A stretch of DNA of 64,000 nucleotides from Paracoccus haematequi (GTDB lineage: Bacteria > Pseudomonadota > Alphaproteobacteria > Rhodobacterales > Rhodobacteraceae): NCBI RefSeq assembly GCF_900631945.1, contig NZ_UZWE01000046.1, forward strand, positions 1 to 64,000, read 5' to 3'. The notes under the pieces were generated by a model. The model searched no databases, was not told the origin of the DNA, and saw nothing but the letters and a program-made list of their open reading frames with translations. How positions within the stretch are numbered: position 1 is the first letter of the stretch; the number at the start of each line of letters is the position of its first letter. Positions 17,417 through 29,939 of the stretch are shown piece by piece. A program made the translations under genes and the position numbers.

Positions 17417-19036
17417 TTATTCGGCGGCCAGGCGGTCGTGGTCCGGCCGCGCGATGCGGCCCAGGATATGATCGGCGGCTTTCTCACCGACCATGATCGA
17501 GGGGCCGTTCAGGTTGCCGTTGGTGATGCGCGGAAAGATCGAGCTGTCCGCGACGCGCAGGCCTTCGACGCCGATGACCCGCAGGTCGGGATCGACCACC
17601 GCCATGGGGTCATGGACCGCGCCCATCCGCGCCGTGCCGCAGGGGTGATAGGCCGATTCGGCGTGGTCGCGGATGAAGGCGTCGATCTGGTCGTCGGTCT
17701 GGACCTGCGCGCCCGGCTGGATCTCGTCGCCCCGGTATTCGGCAAAGGCGGGCTGGCTGAAGATCCGGCGCGTCAGGCGCACGCAGGCGCGGAATTCGGC
17801 CCAGTCGTCGGCATGGGACATGTAGTTGAAGCGGATCTCGGGCGCGGCGGCCGGATCGGCCGAGGCGAGCCGCACGCTGCCGCGCGATTTCGACCGCATC
17901 GGGCCGACATGGGCCTGGAAGCCATGGCCCTGCGCCGCCGCCTTGCCGTCATAACGCACCGCCAGCGGCAGGAAGTGATACTGGATGTCGGGATAGTCCG
18001 CCGCGTCCGACGACCGAATGAAGCCGCAGCTTTCGAACTGATTCGATGCGCCCAGCCCGGTCTTTTGCAGCAGCCATTCGACCCCGACCCGGCTTTTGCC
18101 CAGCAGGTTGTAATAGGTATACAGCGTGATCGGCTTCAACGCCTTGTATTGCATGTAGATTTCAAGATGGTCCTGCAAATTGGCGCCGACGCCCGGACGG
18201 TCGGCCAGCGGCGCGATGCCGTGCTGGCGCAGGTGGTCGGCGGGACCGATTCCCGACAACATCAGCAGCTTGGGCGTGTTGATCGAACTGGCCGAGACGA
18301 TGATCTCGCGTCCTGCGCCGATGGTCTCGGTCCGGCCCTTGCGTTCTATTTCAACGGCATAGGCGCGCTTTCCTTGAAACAGGATCCGGCGAGCCAGGGC
18401 GCGGACCAGCGTCAGCCGCCCGGTCTTCAGCGCCGGGCGCAGATAGGCGTTGGCGGCGGACCAGCGGCGGCCCTTCCAGATGGTCGCCTCCATCGGGCCG
18501 AAGCCCTCCTGCTGTTCGCCGTTGTAGTCGGGGGTATAGGGCCAGCCCGCCTGCTGCCCCGCCTGGATGAAGGCGTTGAACAGCGGGTTGCGGCGCCGGC
18601 CGCGCGTGACATGCAGCGGGCCGTCGGTGCCGCGCCACGGGGACGCGCCACCGTGCCAGGTCTCCATCCGCTTGAAATAGGGCAGCACGTCCTCATAGCC
18701 CCAGCCCTCGGCGCCGCTGTCGCGCCAGTGGTCGTAATCCTTGCGGTGGCCGCGCACGAAGACCATGCCGTTGATCGAGGACGATCCGCCCAGCACCTTG
18801 CCGCGCGGCGTGGCCAGCCTGCGACCGCCCAGATGCGGTTCCGGCTGGCTGGCGAAACCCCAGTCGTATCGCGGCATGTTCATCGGGTAGGACAGCGCCC
18901 CCGGCATCTGGATGAAGATGCCGATGTCGCTGCCGCCGTATTCGATCAGGGTGACGAAATGCCCCGCCTGCGTCAGGCGATAGGCCAGCGCGCAACCGGC
19001 GGAACCGGCGCCGACGATGACGTAATCCGCGGTCAT
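17417..19036 (-). CDS. betA: Choline dehydrogenase
   Basis: The 539-residue GMC-family flavoprotein oxidises choline to betaine aldehyde, feeding electrons to the respiratory chain at the inner membrane. It has the FAD-binding [10 protein letters not shown] at the N terminus, the GMC signatures [13 protein letters not shown] and [18 protein letters not shown], and the C-terminal HPCGTARMG and [17 protein letters not shown] segments with the catalytic His region. It is the last gene of betI-betB-betA, 11 bases after betB. Confidence 0.95.
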   Translation of the reverse strand: MTADYVIVGAGSAGCALAYRLTQAGHFVTLIEYGGSDIGIFIQMPGALSYPMNMPRYDWGFASQPEPHLGGRRLATPRGKVLGGSSSINGMVFVRGHRKDYDHWRDSGAEGWGYEDVLPYFKRMETWHGGASPWRGTDGPLHVTRGRRRNPLFNAFIQAGQQAGWPYTPDYNGEQQEGFGPMEATIWKGRRWSAANAYLRPALKTGRLTLVRALARRILFQGKRAYAVEIERKGRTETIGAGREIIVSASSINTPKLLMLSGIGPADHLRQHGIAPLADRPGVGANLQDHLEIYMQYKALKPITLYTYYNLLGKSRVGVEWLLQKTGLGASNQFESCGFIRSSDAADYPDIQYHFLPLAVRYDGKAAAQGHGFQAHVGPMRSKSRGSVRLASADPAAAPEIRFNYMSHADDWAEFRACVRLTRRIFSQPAFAEYRGDEIQPGAQVQTDDQIDAFIRDHAESAYHPCGTARMGAVHDPMAVVDPDLRVIGVEGLRVADSSIFPRITNGNLNGPSIMVGEKAADHILGRIARPDHDRLAAE

Positions 19037-19047
19037 GGCTGGTCCCC

Positions 19048-20493
19048 CTAATACGGCGCCTCGACGGCGCCCATGCCGACATAGACGGTCTTGAGTTGCG
19101 AATAATGCTCGATGGCGGCTGCGGAATTCTCGCGGCCCAGCCCGGACAGCTTGACGCCGCCGAAGGGCATTTCCACCGGCGTCAGGTTATAGGCGTTGAT
19201 CCAGCAGGTGCCGGCCTCCAACGCGGCGACGACGCGATGGGCGCGGGTCAGATCCTGGGTGAAGACCCCCGCCGCCAGGCCGAAGCCGGTGGCGTTGGCG
19301 CGGGCCACGGCCTCGGATTCGTCGGCGAAGGTCAGCGTGGTCATCACCGGGCCGAAGATCTCGTCGCGGGTGATCAGCATGTCGTCGCCCGCATCGGCAA
19401 AGACCGTGGGCGGGATGAAGCCCCCCTCGCCCAGCCCGCCGCAGACCAGCCGCGCGCCCGCGTCCTGGCCCGCCGTGATCGCCGCGCGGATCTTGCCCGC
19501 CTGCGCGGCGTTGATGATGGGGCCGAATTGCGTGTCCGGGTCCAGCGGATCGCCCATGCGGACCTGTGCCAGCCGTTCGGCCAGCCGGTCCAGGAAGCGT
19601 GCGGCGATTCCCCGTTGCAGGAACACGCGCGTGCCGTTGGAACAGATCTGACCCGAGGAATAGAAGTTCGCCAGGATCGCCGCCCCCACGGCATCCTCCA
19701 GGCTGGCGTCGTCGAAGACGATCAGCGGCGACTTGCCGCCCAGTTCCATGGTGACATGGCGCATCCCCTCGGCGGCGGCGGCATAGACGCGGCGGCCGGT
19801 GGGCACCGATCCGGTCAGCGAGACCTTGGCGACGCAAGGATCGGTGACCAAGGCGGCGCCGACCTGGCCGCGCCCCTGCACCACGTTGAAGATGCCCGGC
19901 GGGGCGCCCGCCTCGATCAGGATTTCGGCCAGCTTCAGCGCGCCCAGGGGCGTTTCCTCGGACGGTTTGAAGACCATCGCGTTGCCCATCGCCAGCGCGG
20001 GCGCGGCCTTCCAGCAGGCGATCTGGCTGGGATAGTTCCAGGCGCCGATGCCCGCGCAGACGCCCAGGGCCTCGCGCCGGGTATAGGCCCAGTCGCGGCC
20101 CAGGGGAATCATCTGGCCGGTGACGGTCGCGGCCAGGCCGCCGAAATATTCCAGCGCGGCAGCCCCGGACGGCCAGTCGGCCACCAGCGTTTCCTGGATC
20201 GGCTTGCCGGTATCCAGCGTCTCCAGCCGGGACAGGTCGTCGTTGCGGTCGCGGATGATCGCGGCGGCGCGGGACAGGACGCGGCCCCGGTCCGCGGGCG
20301 CCATCGCCGCCCAATCGGCCTGCGCGCGGGCGGCGGACTGGCAGGCCAGCGCCACCTGATGGGTCGATGCCTCGCGCAGCGAGGCGATTTCCTGGCCGGT
20401 ATAGGGATAGAGGACGGGCAGCACAGCGCCCTCGCCCTCGACGAAGGCGCCGTCGATGAACAGGCTGGCGGCGGGTTGGGCGTTCAGGGTCAC
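19048..20493 (-). CDS. betB: Betaine aldehyde dehydrogenase
   Basis: The 481-residue NAD(P)+-dependent aldehyde dehydrogenase converts betaine aldehyde to glycine betaine, the osmoprotectant. The general base E250 is in MELGGKSP and the nucleophile C284 in [13 protein letters not shown]. Translation begins at a GTG that overlaps the betI stop (GTGA), so it is coupled to the regulator. The full ALDH fold is present from an N-terminal FIDGAF strand to the C-terminal [13 protein letters not shown]. Confidence 0.95.
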   Translation of the reverse strand: MTLNAQPAASLFIDGAFVEGEGAVLPVLYPYTGQEIASLREASTHQVALACQSAARAQADWAAMAPADRGRVLSRAAAIIRDRNDDLSRLETLDTGKPIQETLVADWPSGAAALEYFGGLAATVTGQMIPLGRDWAYTRREALGVCAGIGAWNYPSQIACWKAAPALAMGNAMVFKPSEETPLGALKLAEILIEAGAPPGIFNVVQGRGQVGAALVTDPCVAKVSLTGSVPTGRRVYAAAAEGMRHVTMELGGKSPLIVFDDASLEDAVGAAILANFYSSGQICSNGTRVFLQRGIAARFLDRLAERLAQVRMGDPLDPDTQFGPIINAAQAGKIRAAITAGQDAGARLVCGGLGEGGFIPPTVFADAGDDMLITRDEIFGPVMTTLTFADESEAVARANATGFGLAAGVFTQDLTRAHRVVAALEAGTCWINAYNLTPVEMPFGGVKLSGLGRENSAAAIEHYSQLKTVYVGMGAVEAPY

Positions 20494-21056
20494 GTCAGGG
20501 CCTCGTCCAGGTAATCGAAGATCAGTTTCTCGGCCGTCACCGCATCGACATCGCCCCGCGTCAGCACCGCGCGCAGATAGACCCCGTCGATCAGCGCGCC
20601 CAGGGTTTCGGCCACGCGGGCGGGATCGTCGACCAGCGGCCGCAGCGCCAGGATCAGATTCGACCGCAGGCGGCGGTGATAGACCCGCAGCAGGCGCGCA
20701 GCCTCGGGGTTGATCAGCGCCAGGGCATAGAAATTGATCCAGGCGCTGACCGTTTCGCGCTGAAAGTTCTGCGGCGCGAAGCTGGCCCCGACGATGGCGT
20801 TCAGGCGGCCGCGCGGGCCGTGGCCCGGCAGGCGTTCGGCGACCGAACGGCCATAGACGCGCAGGATATAGCGCATCGCGGACAGGAAAATCTGTTCCTT
20901 GGACCCGAAATAGTGATGCGCCAGGGCAGGCGACATGCCCGCGCGGCGGGCAATCTGGGCCACCGTCACGTCCAGGGATCCCGCACGACCCACCTCGAAG
21001 ATCGTGGCGTTGATTAATGCGGCTTTTCGGATAGGCTCGGCCCCGATCTTGGGCAA
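20490..21056 (-). CDS. betI: BetI, TetR-family choline-responsive repressor
   Basis: The 188-residue repressor is predicted to start at TTG (21056), preceded by AGGTGCCACC. This start gives the N terminus [17 protein letters not shown], aligning with E. coli BetI (PKLGMQSIRRRQLIDAT). The HTH is [19 protein letters not shown]. Longer upstream frames would run through the operator and into the divergent choX. Choline would release repression of the bet genes. It heads the betIBA operon and faces choXWV. Confidence 0.93.
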   Translation of the reverse strand: MPKIGAEPIRKAALINATIFEVGRAGSLDVTVAQIARRAGMSPALAHHYFGSKEQIFLSAMRYILRVYGRSVAERLPGHGPRGRLNAIVGASFAPQNFQRETVSAWINFYALALINPEAARLLRVYHRRLRSNLILALRPLVDDPARVAETLGALIDGVYLRAVLTRGDVDAVTAEKLIFDYLDEALT

Positions 21057-21108
21057 GGTGGCACCTGTTCGCAGAAGACGGTTGCTATTCAGGGCCTGTG
21101 TATCTTTA

Positions 21109-21125
21109 ATTGACTGACCAATCAA
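21109..21125. promoter_or_regulatory. BetI operator between betI and choX
   Basis: On the minus strand the site reads TTGATTGGTCAGTCAAT. From memory the E. coli BetI site is TTGATTGGACGTTCAAT, giving 8 identical bases on the left arm and 5 on the right. It lies 53 bases before the betI start and 17 bases before the choX ATG, so BetI probably represses both divergent transcripts. Confidence 0.75.
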
Positions 21126-21141
21126 GAACAGGGAGCCTCGC

Positions 21142-22083
21142 ATGATCCGCAAACGCCTGACCCTTTCCGTGGCGATCGCCACCGCGCTTGCCGGACCTGT
21201 CCTGGCCGCGGAACCCGACGACTGCCGCCGGGTGGTGCTGTCCGACGTGGGCTGGACCGACATCACGGCGACGACGGCGCTGGCCTCGACCGTGTTGCAG
21301 GCCCTGGGATACGAGACCGAGACGAAGCTGCTGTCGGTGCCCGTCACCTATACGGCGCTGTCCACCGACGACGTGGACATCTTCCTGGGCAACTGGATGC
21401 CGACGATGGAGGCCGACATCGCCCCCTATCGCGACGCGGGCACGGTGGACACGGTGCGCACCAACCTGACGGGGGCGAAATACACGCTGGCCACCAACAA
21501 GGCGGGCGCGGCTCTGGGCATCACCGACTTCGCCAGCATCGCCGAACACAAGGACGCGCTGTCCGGCCAGATCTACGGGATCGAGCCGGGCAACGACGGC
21601 AACCGCCTGCTGCTGGAGATGGTGGCCGAGGACAAGTTCGGCCTGGGCACGTTCGAGGTGGTCGAATCCAGCGAACAGGGGATGCTGGCCCAGGTCGCCC
21701 GCGCCGACGCGGCGGGCCAGCCGGTCGTGTTCCTGGGCTGGGAGCCGCATCCGATGAACGCCCAGTTCGAGATGACCTACCTGACCGGCGGGGACGAGAT
21801 CTTCGGTCCCGACCTGGGCGGGGCCGAGGTGCGCACGAACACCCGCCACGGCTATGTCGGCGAATGCCCGAACGTCGGAAAGTTCCTGCAAAACCTGGAA
21901 TTCACCCTGCCTATGGAAAACGAGGTGATGGGCAAAATCCTGAATGACGGGCAGGATCCGATGGCCGCCGCCAAGGACTGGCTGTCGGCCAATCCCGATG
22001 CCGCGACCCCTTGGCTGGAGGGCGTGACCACCTTCCACGGCAACGACGCTCAGGCCGCCCTGACCGAGGCGCTGTCCGGCTGA
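21142..22083 (+). CDS. choX: Choline ABC transporter, periplasmic binding protein
   Basis: The 313-residue binding protein has a signal peptide ending near AGPVLAAE. The aromatic box that traps choline in Sinorhizobium meliloti ChoX (W43, W90, Y119, W205, with D45 and N156) is present at a constant offset of five: W38, W85, Y114, W200, D40 and N151. This supports choline/acetylcholine specificity rather than glycine betaine. GGGAG lies 6 bases before the ATG. It is the first gene of choXWV. Confidence 0.95.
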   Translation: MIRKRLTLSVAIATALAGPVLAAEPDDCRRVVLSDVGWTDITATTALASTVLQALGYETETKLLSVPVTYTALSTDDVDIFLGNWMPTMEADIAPYRDAGTVDTVRTNLTGAKYTLATNKAGAALGITDFASIAEHKDALSGQIYGIEPGNDGNRLLLEMVAEDKFGLGTFEVVESSEQGMLAQVARADAAGQPVVFLGWEPHPMNAQFEMTYLTGGDEIFGPDLGGAEVRTNTRHGYVGECPNVGKFLQNLEFTLPMENEVMGKILNDGQDPMAAAKDWLSANPDAATPWLEGVTTFHGNDAQAALTEALSG

Positions 22084-22126
22084 TCGCCGGGCCGCCCGCC
22101 TTTTCCTGACCAGCAAGGACGCGCGC

Positions 22127-22975
22127 ATGGATCAACTGACGGCCTGGGTGACGGATAACAAGATCCCCGTGGGACGCACCGCCAAGGCGATCTTCGACTG
22201 GCTGAACGCCAATGCGCCGGGGCTGTTCAATACGATCTCGGGCGCGTTGGAATGGCTGATCGGCGGTATCCTCGCGGGGTTGGAGGCGCCGCATCCGCTG
22301 TTGTTCATCCTGCTGGCCGTGGCGCTGACCTGGGTCTTGCAGCGCAACTGGAAGACCTGTCTGCTGGTCGCGGCGGGCCTGCTGTTCGTGCTGAACCAGG
22401 GATATTGGGACGAAATGCAGCAATCGCTGACCCTGGTGCTGGCGGCCTGCCTGGTCTGCATGGCGATCGGCGTTCCGGTGGGCATCGCCGCCGCGCACCG
22501 CCCGCGCCTTTACGCCTGGATGCGGCCGGTGCTGGATCTGATGCAGACGCTGCCGACCTTCGTCTATCTGATCCCGGCCATCGTGTTCTTCGGCATCGGC
22601 ATGGTGCCGGGGCTGCTGGCCACGGTGATCTTCGTGCTGCCCGCGCCGATCCGCCTGACCCAGTTGGGGATCAGTTCCACCCCCCCCGCCCTGGTCGAGG
22701 CCGCGACCGCCTTCGGCGCCACGCCGCGCCAGCTTTTGTGGAAGGTCGAACTGCCCAGCGCGCTGCCGCAGATCATGGCCGGGCTGAACCAGACCATCAT
22801 GCTGTCGCTGTCGATGGTGGTGATCGCCGCGCTTGTCGGCGCCTCGGGCCTGGGGGTTCCGGTGGTCCGGGCGCTGAACAGCGTCAACACCTCGCTGGGC
22901 TTCGAATCGGGCTTCGTGATCGTGGTGGTGGCGATTCTTCTGGACCGGATGCTGCGGATGGAGGGCCGGAAATGA
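22127..22975 (+). CDS. choW: Choline ABC transporter permease
   Basis: The 282-residue inner-membrane protein of the BPD_transp_1 family has about six hydrophobic helices. The EAA loop (VEAATAFGATPRQLLWKVELP) contacts the ATPase. It follows choX by 43 bases and its stop overlaps the choV start (ATGA). As in ProW/ChoW, a short amphipathic N-terminal extension precedes the first helix. Confidence 0.93.
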   Translation: MDQLTAWVTDNKIPVGRTAKAIFDWLNANAPGLFNTISGALEWLIGGILAGLEAPHPLLFILLAVALTWVLQRNWKTCLLVAAGLLFVLNQGYWDEMQQSLTLVLAACLVCMAIGVPVGIAAAHRPRLYAWMRPVLDLMQTLPTFVYLIPAIVFFGIGMVPGLLATVIFVLPAPIRLTQLGISSTPPALVEAATAFGATPRQLLWKVELPSALPQIMAGLNQTIMLSLSMVVIAALVGASGLGVPVVRALNSVNTSLGFESGFVIVVVAILLDRMLRMEGRK

Positions 22976-23988
22976 CCATCGTCCCCAATGCCGTCGAATT
23001 CGACCGGGTATCCATCGTCTTCGGCGACCACCCCGAAACCGCCCTGCCGCTGATGGACCAGGGCCGGGAACGCGGAGAGATTCGCGCCGCCACCGGCCAG
23101 GTTCTGGGTGTCCACGACTGTTCCCTGAACGTCCGCCAGGGCGAGATCCTGGTGCTGATGGGCCTGTCGGGGTCCGGCAAGTCCACGCTGCTGCGCGCCG
23201 TCAACGCGCTGAACCACGTCTGCCGGGGCGAGGTCCGGGTCTGGGACGGCCAGGGCATGATCTCGGTCAGCGGGGCGGGCAAGCGCGCGCTGCGCGACAT
23301 CCGGCTGCGCCATGTGGCGATGGTGTTCCAGCAATTCGGCCTGCTGCCCTGGCGGACCGTGCGCGAGAACGTGGGCCTGGGGTTGGAGCTTGCGGGCATG
23401 TCCCCTGCCCAGCGCAAGGCCCGCGTGGATCACCAGTTGGAAACGGTCGGGCTGAAGGACTGGGCCGAACGCAAGGTGGGCGACCTGTCGGGCGGGATGC
23501 AGCAGCGCGTGGGCCTGGCCCGCGCCTTCGCGACCGAGGCGCCGATCCTGCTGATGGACGAGCCCTTCAGCGCATTGGACCCGCTGATCCGGTCGCGCTT
23601 GCAGGACGAATTGCTGGAATTGCAGGCCAAGACGCAGCGCACCATCATCTTCGTCAGCCACGACCTGGACGAGGCCTTCAAGCTGGGCAACCGCATCGCC
23701 CTGATGGAGGGCGGGCGCATCGTCCAGATCGGCACCGCGCGCGAAATCATCGCCAATCCGGTCAGCGATTACGTCGCGGATTTCGTGGCCCACATGAACC
23801 CGCTGGGGGTGTTGACCGCAGCCGATGTGGTCCAGCCGGGCGACGCGCCGGGCGATCCCGTGCCGCGCACCATGCCGGTGCGCAAGGTGATGGGGTTGCT
23901 GTCGGACCGCACCGCCCTGCCCGTCGAGGGCGGCGGCTGCATCACCCGCGACGCGGTTCTGGCCCGGCTGATCGACCCGCGCGGCTGA
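22972..23988 (+). CDS. choV: Choline ABC transporter ATPase
   Basis: The 338-residue ATPase has Walker [11 protein letters not shown]-loop FQQFGLLPW, signature LSGGMQQR, Walker [13 protein letters not shown] and H-loop SHD. The N-terminal 45 residues and the [13 protein letters not shown] insertion match the ProV/ChoV group. The C-terminal part after about 275 is short and does not contain full tandem CBS domains, so the ionic-strength sensing of ProV is probably absent. The start is the ATG at 22972, overlapping the choW stop. Confidence 0.93.
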   Translation: MTIVPNAVEFDRVSIVFGDHPETALPLMDQGRERGEIRAATGQVLGVHDCSLNVRQGEILVLMGLSGSGKSTLLRAVNALNHVCRGEVRVWDGQGMISVSGAGKRALRDIRLRHVAMVFQQFGLLPWRTVRENVGLGLELAGMSPAQRKARVDHQLETVGLKDWAERKVGDLSGGMQQRVGLARAFATEAPILLMDEPFSALDPLIRSRLQDELLELQAKTQRTIIFVSHDLDEAFKLGNRIALMEGGRIVQIGTAREIIANPVSDYVADFVAHMNPLGVLTAADVVQPGDAPGDPVPRTMPVRKVMGLLSDRTALPVEGGGCITRDAVLARLIDPRG

Positions 23989-24097
23989 CCTTCGCCGTGG
24001 TCCGAATGCGACAGGCATGTGTCGGTCGCGTGGCAGCTATGGCATCCGCCCACCCGCCCCAGTAAAAGGCGGCAAAGCGGGTATCAAAGGCAGGTTC

Positions 24098-25261
24098 ATG
24101 AAGATCATCGTTCTGGGCGGAGACGGTTTCTGCGGCTGGCCGACGGCGCTGCATCTTTCGGCGCGCGGTCATGACGTGGTGATCGTGGACAACCTGTCGC
24201 GCCGCAAGATCGACGTGGAACTGGAAGTCAGCAGCCTGACGCCCATCCGCCCTCTGGGCGAGCGGGTGCGGGCATGGCACGAACTGACCAACCACACCAT
24301 CCGGGTCGAGAATTTCACCGTGGGCGAACATTACCACCGCCTGCTGACGCTGCTGCGCGACGAACGGCCCGACGCGGTGATCCATTTCGCCGAACAGCGC
24401 GCCGCGCCCTATTCGATGAAATCAAGCTGGCACAAGCGCTATACCGTCAGCAACAACCTGAACGCCACCAACGACATCCTGGCCGCCATCGTCGAATCCG
24501 GGCAGGACATCCACCTGGTCCACCTGGGGACGATGGGCGTCTATGGCTATGGCACGGCGGGGATGAAGATTCCCGAAGGCTATCTGGACGTGCTGGTCGA
24601 GACCGAGAACGGCCCCCATCGGCAGGAAATCCTGTATCCCGCCAATCCGGGGTCGATCTATCACATGACCAAGACCCAGGATCAGCTTTTCTTCTTCTAT
24701 TACAACAAGAACGACGGCGTGCGAATCACCGACCTGCACCAGGGCATCGTCTGGGGCACCCAGACCGAGGAGACGCGCCTGGACGACCGGCTGATCAACC
24801 GCTTCGACTATGACGGCGATTACGGGACGGTGCTGAACCGCTTCCTGATGCAGGCGGCCATCGGCTATCCGCTGACGGTGCATGGCACGGGCGGCCAGAC
24901 CCGCGCCTTCATCCACATCCAGGACACCTGCCGCTGCATCGAACTGGCCCTGACCAACCCGCCCGCGAAGGGCGACCGGGTCAGCATCCTGAACCAGATG
25001 ACCGAGACCCATCGCGTCCGCGACCTGGCGCAGATGATCGCCGACCAGACCGGGGTCGAGATCGCCTTCCTGAAGAACCCCCGCAACGAAGCCGACGAAA
25101 ACGACCTGCACGTCGCCAACGACCGTTTCCTGGGCCTTGGACTTGATCCCATCAAGCTGGAAGACGGGTTGCTGGCCGAAGTCCAGGAAATCGCCCGCAA
25201 ATACGCCGACCGCTGCGACCGCGACAAGATCCCCTGCGTGTCGCAATGGCGGACGGCGTAA
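24098..25261 (+). CDS. sqdB: UDP-sulfoquinovose synthase-like NAD-dependent epimerase
   Basis: The 387-residue extended SDR matches the SqdB/SQD1 group closely: [15 protein letters not shown] at the NAD site, [25 protein letters not shown], the catalytic pair in [20 protein letters not shown], and [16 protein letters not shown]. The enzyme adds sulfite to UDP-glucose to make UDP-sulfoquinovose for the sulfolipid SQDG. No sqdD or sqdC partner is adjacent, which departs from the Rhodobacter sphaeroides arrangement. Use in a sulfonated glycan is the alternative. Confidence 0.85.
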   Translation: MKIIVLGGDGFCGWPTALHLSARGHDVVIVDNLSRRKIDVELEVSSLTPIRPLGERVRAWHELTNHTIRVENFTVGEHYHRLLTLLRDERPDAVIHFAEQRAAPYSMKSSWHKRYTVSNNLNATNDILAAIVESGQDIHLVHLGTMGVYGYGTAGMKIPEGYLDVLVETENGPHRQEILYPANPGSIYHMTKTQDQLFFFYYNKNDGVRITDLHQGIVWGTQTEETRLDDRLINRFDYDGDYGTVLNRFLMQAAIGYPLTVHGTGGQTRAFIHIQDTCRCIELALTNPPAKGDRVSILNQMTETHRVRDLAQMIADQTGVEIAFLKNPRNEADENDLHVANDRFLGLGLDPIKLEDGLLAEVQEIARKYADRCDRDKIPCVSQWRTA

Positions 25262-25329
25262 CCGCCGTTCCCGTCATCCGTCCGGCACGTCCGAACAAGC
25301 CCGCTGACGCAGGGGAATTTCCTCTGCTG

Positions 25330-25713
25330 TTACTGCACCCGCGCCCAGGTCTGGCTCTTGCAGATCAGCCCGCCCGCGACGCATCCCGACAGGCTCATCC
25401 GGTCGCCCTCGACCGTGGCCTTGCCGTTGTAGATCTTGTCGTTGGCGGGGCGCCACACCTTGCCCGTGTAGTTGCCGCCGCCCTGCGGGGCCATGTCGAT
25501 GACGATCTGGCGGCCCAGGTTCGGGGATTGGTATTGCGACTGGCCTTTGTAGGTCCGGGTGATGGTGCCGCAGAAGGCCCCGCCGCAAGGCGCGATGGTG
25601 ACATGGGCGAAGGCGCCGTCGTCGGGCTGGGTCTGCCAGACCCCCTCGATCGGGTCGGCGGCGGCGGCGGTGGCGGCCAGTGCAAGAACGGCGGCGGCGA
25701 TGATGTGGCGCAT
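25330..25713 (-). CDS. DUF2147 family secreted protein
   Basis: The 127-residue protein has a signal peptide (MRHIIAAAVLALAATAAAADP) and the DUF2147 pattern: EGVWQTQPDDGAFAHVTI, a pair of Cys in CGGAFCGTI, and GKVWRPANDKIYNGKA followed by LSGC. Function is unknown; the fold is a small beta-barrel in the periplasm. The start is set by the signal peptide. It is convergent with sqdB and divergent from hisA. Confidence 0.85.
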   Translation of the reverse strand: MRHIIAAAVLALAATAAAADPIEGVWQTQPDDGAFAHVTIAPCGGAFCGTITRTYKGQSQYQSPNLGRQIVIDMAPQGGGNYTGKVWRPANDKIYNGKATVEGDRMSLSGCVAGGLICKSQTWARVQ

Positions 25714-25850
25714 GGTTTCCCCCCTGATGCTGGCGCGATGCTGCGGGGCGGCCCCTTGTCTGGCAAGCGTGACGTGAGGTCGCGGCGCGCCCTTCCGTTC
25801 CGGGCGCCCGCGTGGCAAAGGAGGCGCGACCCCAACCGCCGGAGCCTGCC

Positions 25851-26570
25851 ATGATCCTCTATCCCGCCATCGACCTGAAGGACGGCAACTGCGTCCGCCT
25901 GCTGCGCGGCGAGATGGAGGCCGCGACCGTCTTCGGCACCGATCCGGCGGCGCAGGCGCGCGCCTTCCAGGACGCGGGCGCGGAATGGCTGCACCTGGTC
26001 GACCTGAACGGCGCCTTTGCAGGCCGTCCCGTGAACGCCGAGGCGGTCGAGGCGATCCTAGCCGCCATCGACATTCCCGCCCAGCTTGGCGGCGGTATCC
26101 GCGACATGGCGACCATCGAGGGCTGGCTGGACAAGGGCCTGTCCCGCGTGATCCTGGGCACCGTCGCGGTGGAAGATCCCGACCTGGTGCGCGAAGCCGC
26201 AGCCGCCTTCCCCGGCCGCATCGCTGTGGGCATCGACGCCCGCGCCGGGCGCGTGGCGACCCGCGGCTGGGCCACCGAGACGCAGGTGACGGCGACCGAC
26301 CTGGCCCGTCAGTTCCAGGACGCGGGCGTCGCCGCGATCATCTATACCGACATCGACCGCGACGGCGCCATGCAGGGCCCCAACATCGCCGCGACCGAGG
26401 CCCTGGCCCGCGCAGTCGGCATTCCGGTCATCGCATCCGGGGGCGTGTCGTCGCTGGACGACCTGCGCGCCCTGGCAGAGACGCAGGTGATCGCGGGGGC
26501 GATTTCGGGCCGGGCGCTGTATGACGGCGCCATCGACCTGGCCCAGGCTTTGGCGCTGCTGAAGCCGTGA
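25851..26570 (+). CDS. hisA: HisA, ProFAR isomerase of histidine biosynthesis
   Basis: The 239-residue (beta/alpha)8 barrel catalyses the fourth step of histidine synthesis. Catalytic Asp residues lie in YPAIDLKDG and [13 protein letters not shown], with phosphate loops LGGGIR and ASGGVSS. GGAG lies 6 bases before the ATG. It is alone: hisH and hisF, usually adjacent in this family, are not in the window. It ends one base before the convergent ferredoxin gene. Confidence 0.95.
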   Translation: MILYPAIDLKDGNCVRLLRGEMEAATVFGTDPAAQARAFQDAGAEWLHLVDLNGAFAGRPVNAEAVEAILAAIDIPAQLGGGIRDMATIEGWLDKGLSRVILGTVAVEDPDLVREAAAAFPGRIAVGIDARAGRVATRGWATETQVTATDLARQFQDAGVAAIIYTDIDRDGAMQGPNIAATEALARAVGIPVIASGGVSSLDDLRALAETQVIAGAISGRALYDGAIDLAQALALLKP

Positions 26571-28554
<1,984 letters not shown>

Positions 28555-28691
28555 GCGGATGCCCTCATCTTGCGCATTCTGCCCTGGGCCGAAGATGGCC
28601 GGGGATCAGGTTGGATATGAAGAAGAAATAGGTCGGCGTTGCAAATAAACCACGCTCTCGGGCAGTGAACTGATCGTGACTTTTATTGCAG

Positions 28692-28722
28692 AAGGGGCGG
28701 ATGGTGTCCCACCCGCCCCTTT
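28692..28722 (-). terminator. Hairpin after hflC, possible terminator or attenuator
   Basis: AAGGGGCGG (28692-28700) pairs with CCGCCCCTT (28714-28722). On the minus strand it lies 9 bases after the hflC stop and is followed by TTCTGCAATAAAA rather than a clean T run. It may reduce read-through from hflKC into htrA. Confidence 0.45.
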
Positions 28723-28730
28723 CGCGTCGG

Positions 28731-29939
28731 TCATTCCTGTGCCGGGGCGTCCTGCGGCGCCGGGTCTGCGGCCGCCCCATCCTGGGCCGGCTGTTCCGCC
28801 GCCGCCGCAGCCTCGGGGGCCGTCGCGGGGGCGGTTTCGGCGGGGGCGCCGACGCCTTCGGTCTGCTGCGGCGGGGTCGCCAGCATTTCCGGCACGGGGG
28901 TCAGGGTAACGCCCGCGCTTTCGCCCAGCCGGTTGCCTTCGCGGTCGGTCACGGTGGGCGTCACCAGGTCTTCCTCGTCGTCCGCGGCGGCCGGCGGCTG
29001 GATGGTGCCCGCCGAATTGCCCGCCGGGACCGGGGTCGGCGACGGGTTCGCGCGGCTGGCGCCGTCATCGCGCAGATAGCTGAAGAATTCCCCGTCCGGC
29101 TGCAACACCATGGTGCTGTTCTCGCCCCGGATCGCCCGTTCGTACGAGGTCATCGACCGCGTGAAGGCGAAGAATTCCGGGTCGCGCCCGAAGGCGTCGG
29201 CATAGATGGCGTTGCGCTGCGCGTCGGCCTCGCCTCGGACGATCTCGGCGCGCTTGGACGCCTCGGATGTCAGTTCCGTCACCGTCCGGTCGGCGGCGGC
29301 GCGGACCCGCTGCGCGGCCTCGCCACCCCGCGCGATCTCGTCGGCGGCCTCGCGCTGGCGTTCGGCGCGCATCCGGGCATAGGTCGCGTTCAGGTTCTGC
29401 TCGGGCAGGTCGGTGCGGGTCAGGCGCACGTCGATGATCTCGACCCCCAGCCCTTCCGAGTTCGAGCGCGCCTCGTCGCGGATCTGGTTCATCAGCGCGG
29501 TGCGGTCGTCAGACAGCACGCTGGTGGACGGCACGGTCCCCAGCACCTCGCGGATGGCGTTGCGCACGATGGGTTCCAGGCGGCCCTGCGCCCCCTGGAT
29601 GCCGCCCGCGCCGACCGCCTGACGGAAGCGGACCACATCGGTGATGCGCCAGCGGGCGAAGGCGTCCACAATCAGGCGGCGGTCGTCCAGGGGCGTGACC
29701 TCCAGCGGGACGGTCGGCAGGCCCAGGATGCGGCCGTCGTATTTTTCGACGTTGTCCAGAAACGGCACCTTGAAATCCAGGCCCGGATCCTCCTTCACGT
29801 CGACGACGCGGCCCAGGCGCAGCACCAGGGCCTTTTCGCGTTCGTCGACGATGAACACCGAGGACGCGACCAGCACGCCCACCGCGATCAGGGCGGGAAT
29901 GGCCAGCGTCGCGGCCGTAATTCTGCGAGCGGTGGCCAT
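28731..29939 (-). CDS. hflC: HflC, regulator of the FtsH protease
   Basis: The 402-residue SPFH-domain protein has an N-terminal transmembrane anchor (residues 10-30), the SPFH core VFIVDEREKALVLRLGRV to about 290, and a long helix rich in A/E/R (RMRAERQREAADEIARGGEAAQR). With HflK it forms the cage around FtsH in the inner membrane. About 100 C-terminal residues are a low-complexity Pro/Ala/Glu tail absent from E. coli HflC. Its ATG shares one base with the hflK stop (TGATG). Confidence 0.93.
   Translation of the reverse strand: MATARRITAATLAIPALIAVGVLVASSVFIVDEREKALVLRLGRVVDVKEDPGLDFKVPFLDNVEKYDGRILGLPTVPLEVTPLDDRRLIVDAFARWRITDVVRFRQAVGAGGIQGAQGRLEPIVRNAIREVLGTVPSTSVLSDDRTALMNQIRDEARSNSEGLGVEIIDVRLTRTDLPEQNLNATYARMRAERQREAADEIARGGEAAQRVRAAADRTVTELTSEASKRAEIVRGEADAQRNAIYADAFGRDPEFFAFTRSMTSYERAIRGENSTMVLQPDGEFFSYLRDDGASRANPSPTPVPAGNSAGTIQPPAAADDEEDLVTPTVTDREGNRLGESAGVTLTPVPEMLATPPQQTEGVGAPAETAPATAPEAAAAAEQPAQDGAAADPAPQDAPAQE

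Noticed and set aside
28555..28730. A DUF2065 gene expected between hflC and htrA in some alphaproteobacteria
   Set aside because: The gap has no frame with a membrane helix; only a hairpin and possible promoter sequence are present.
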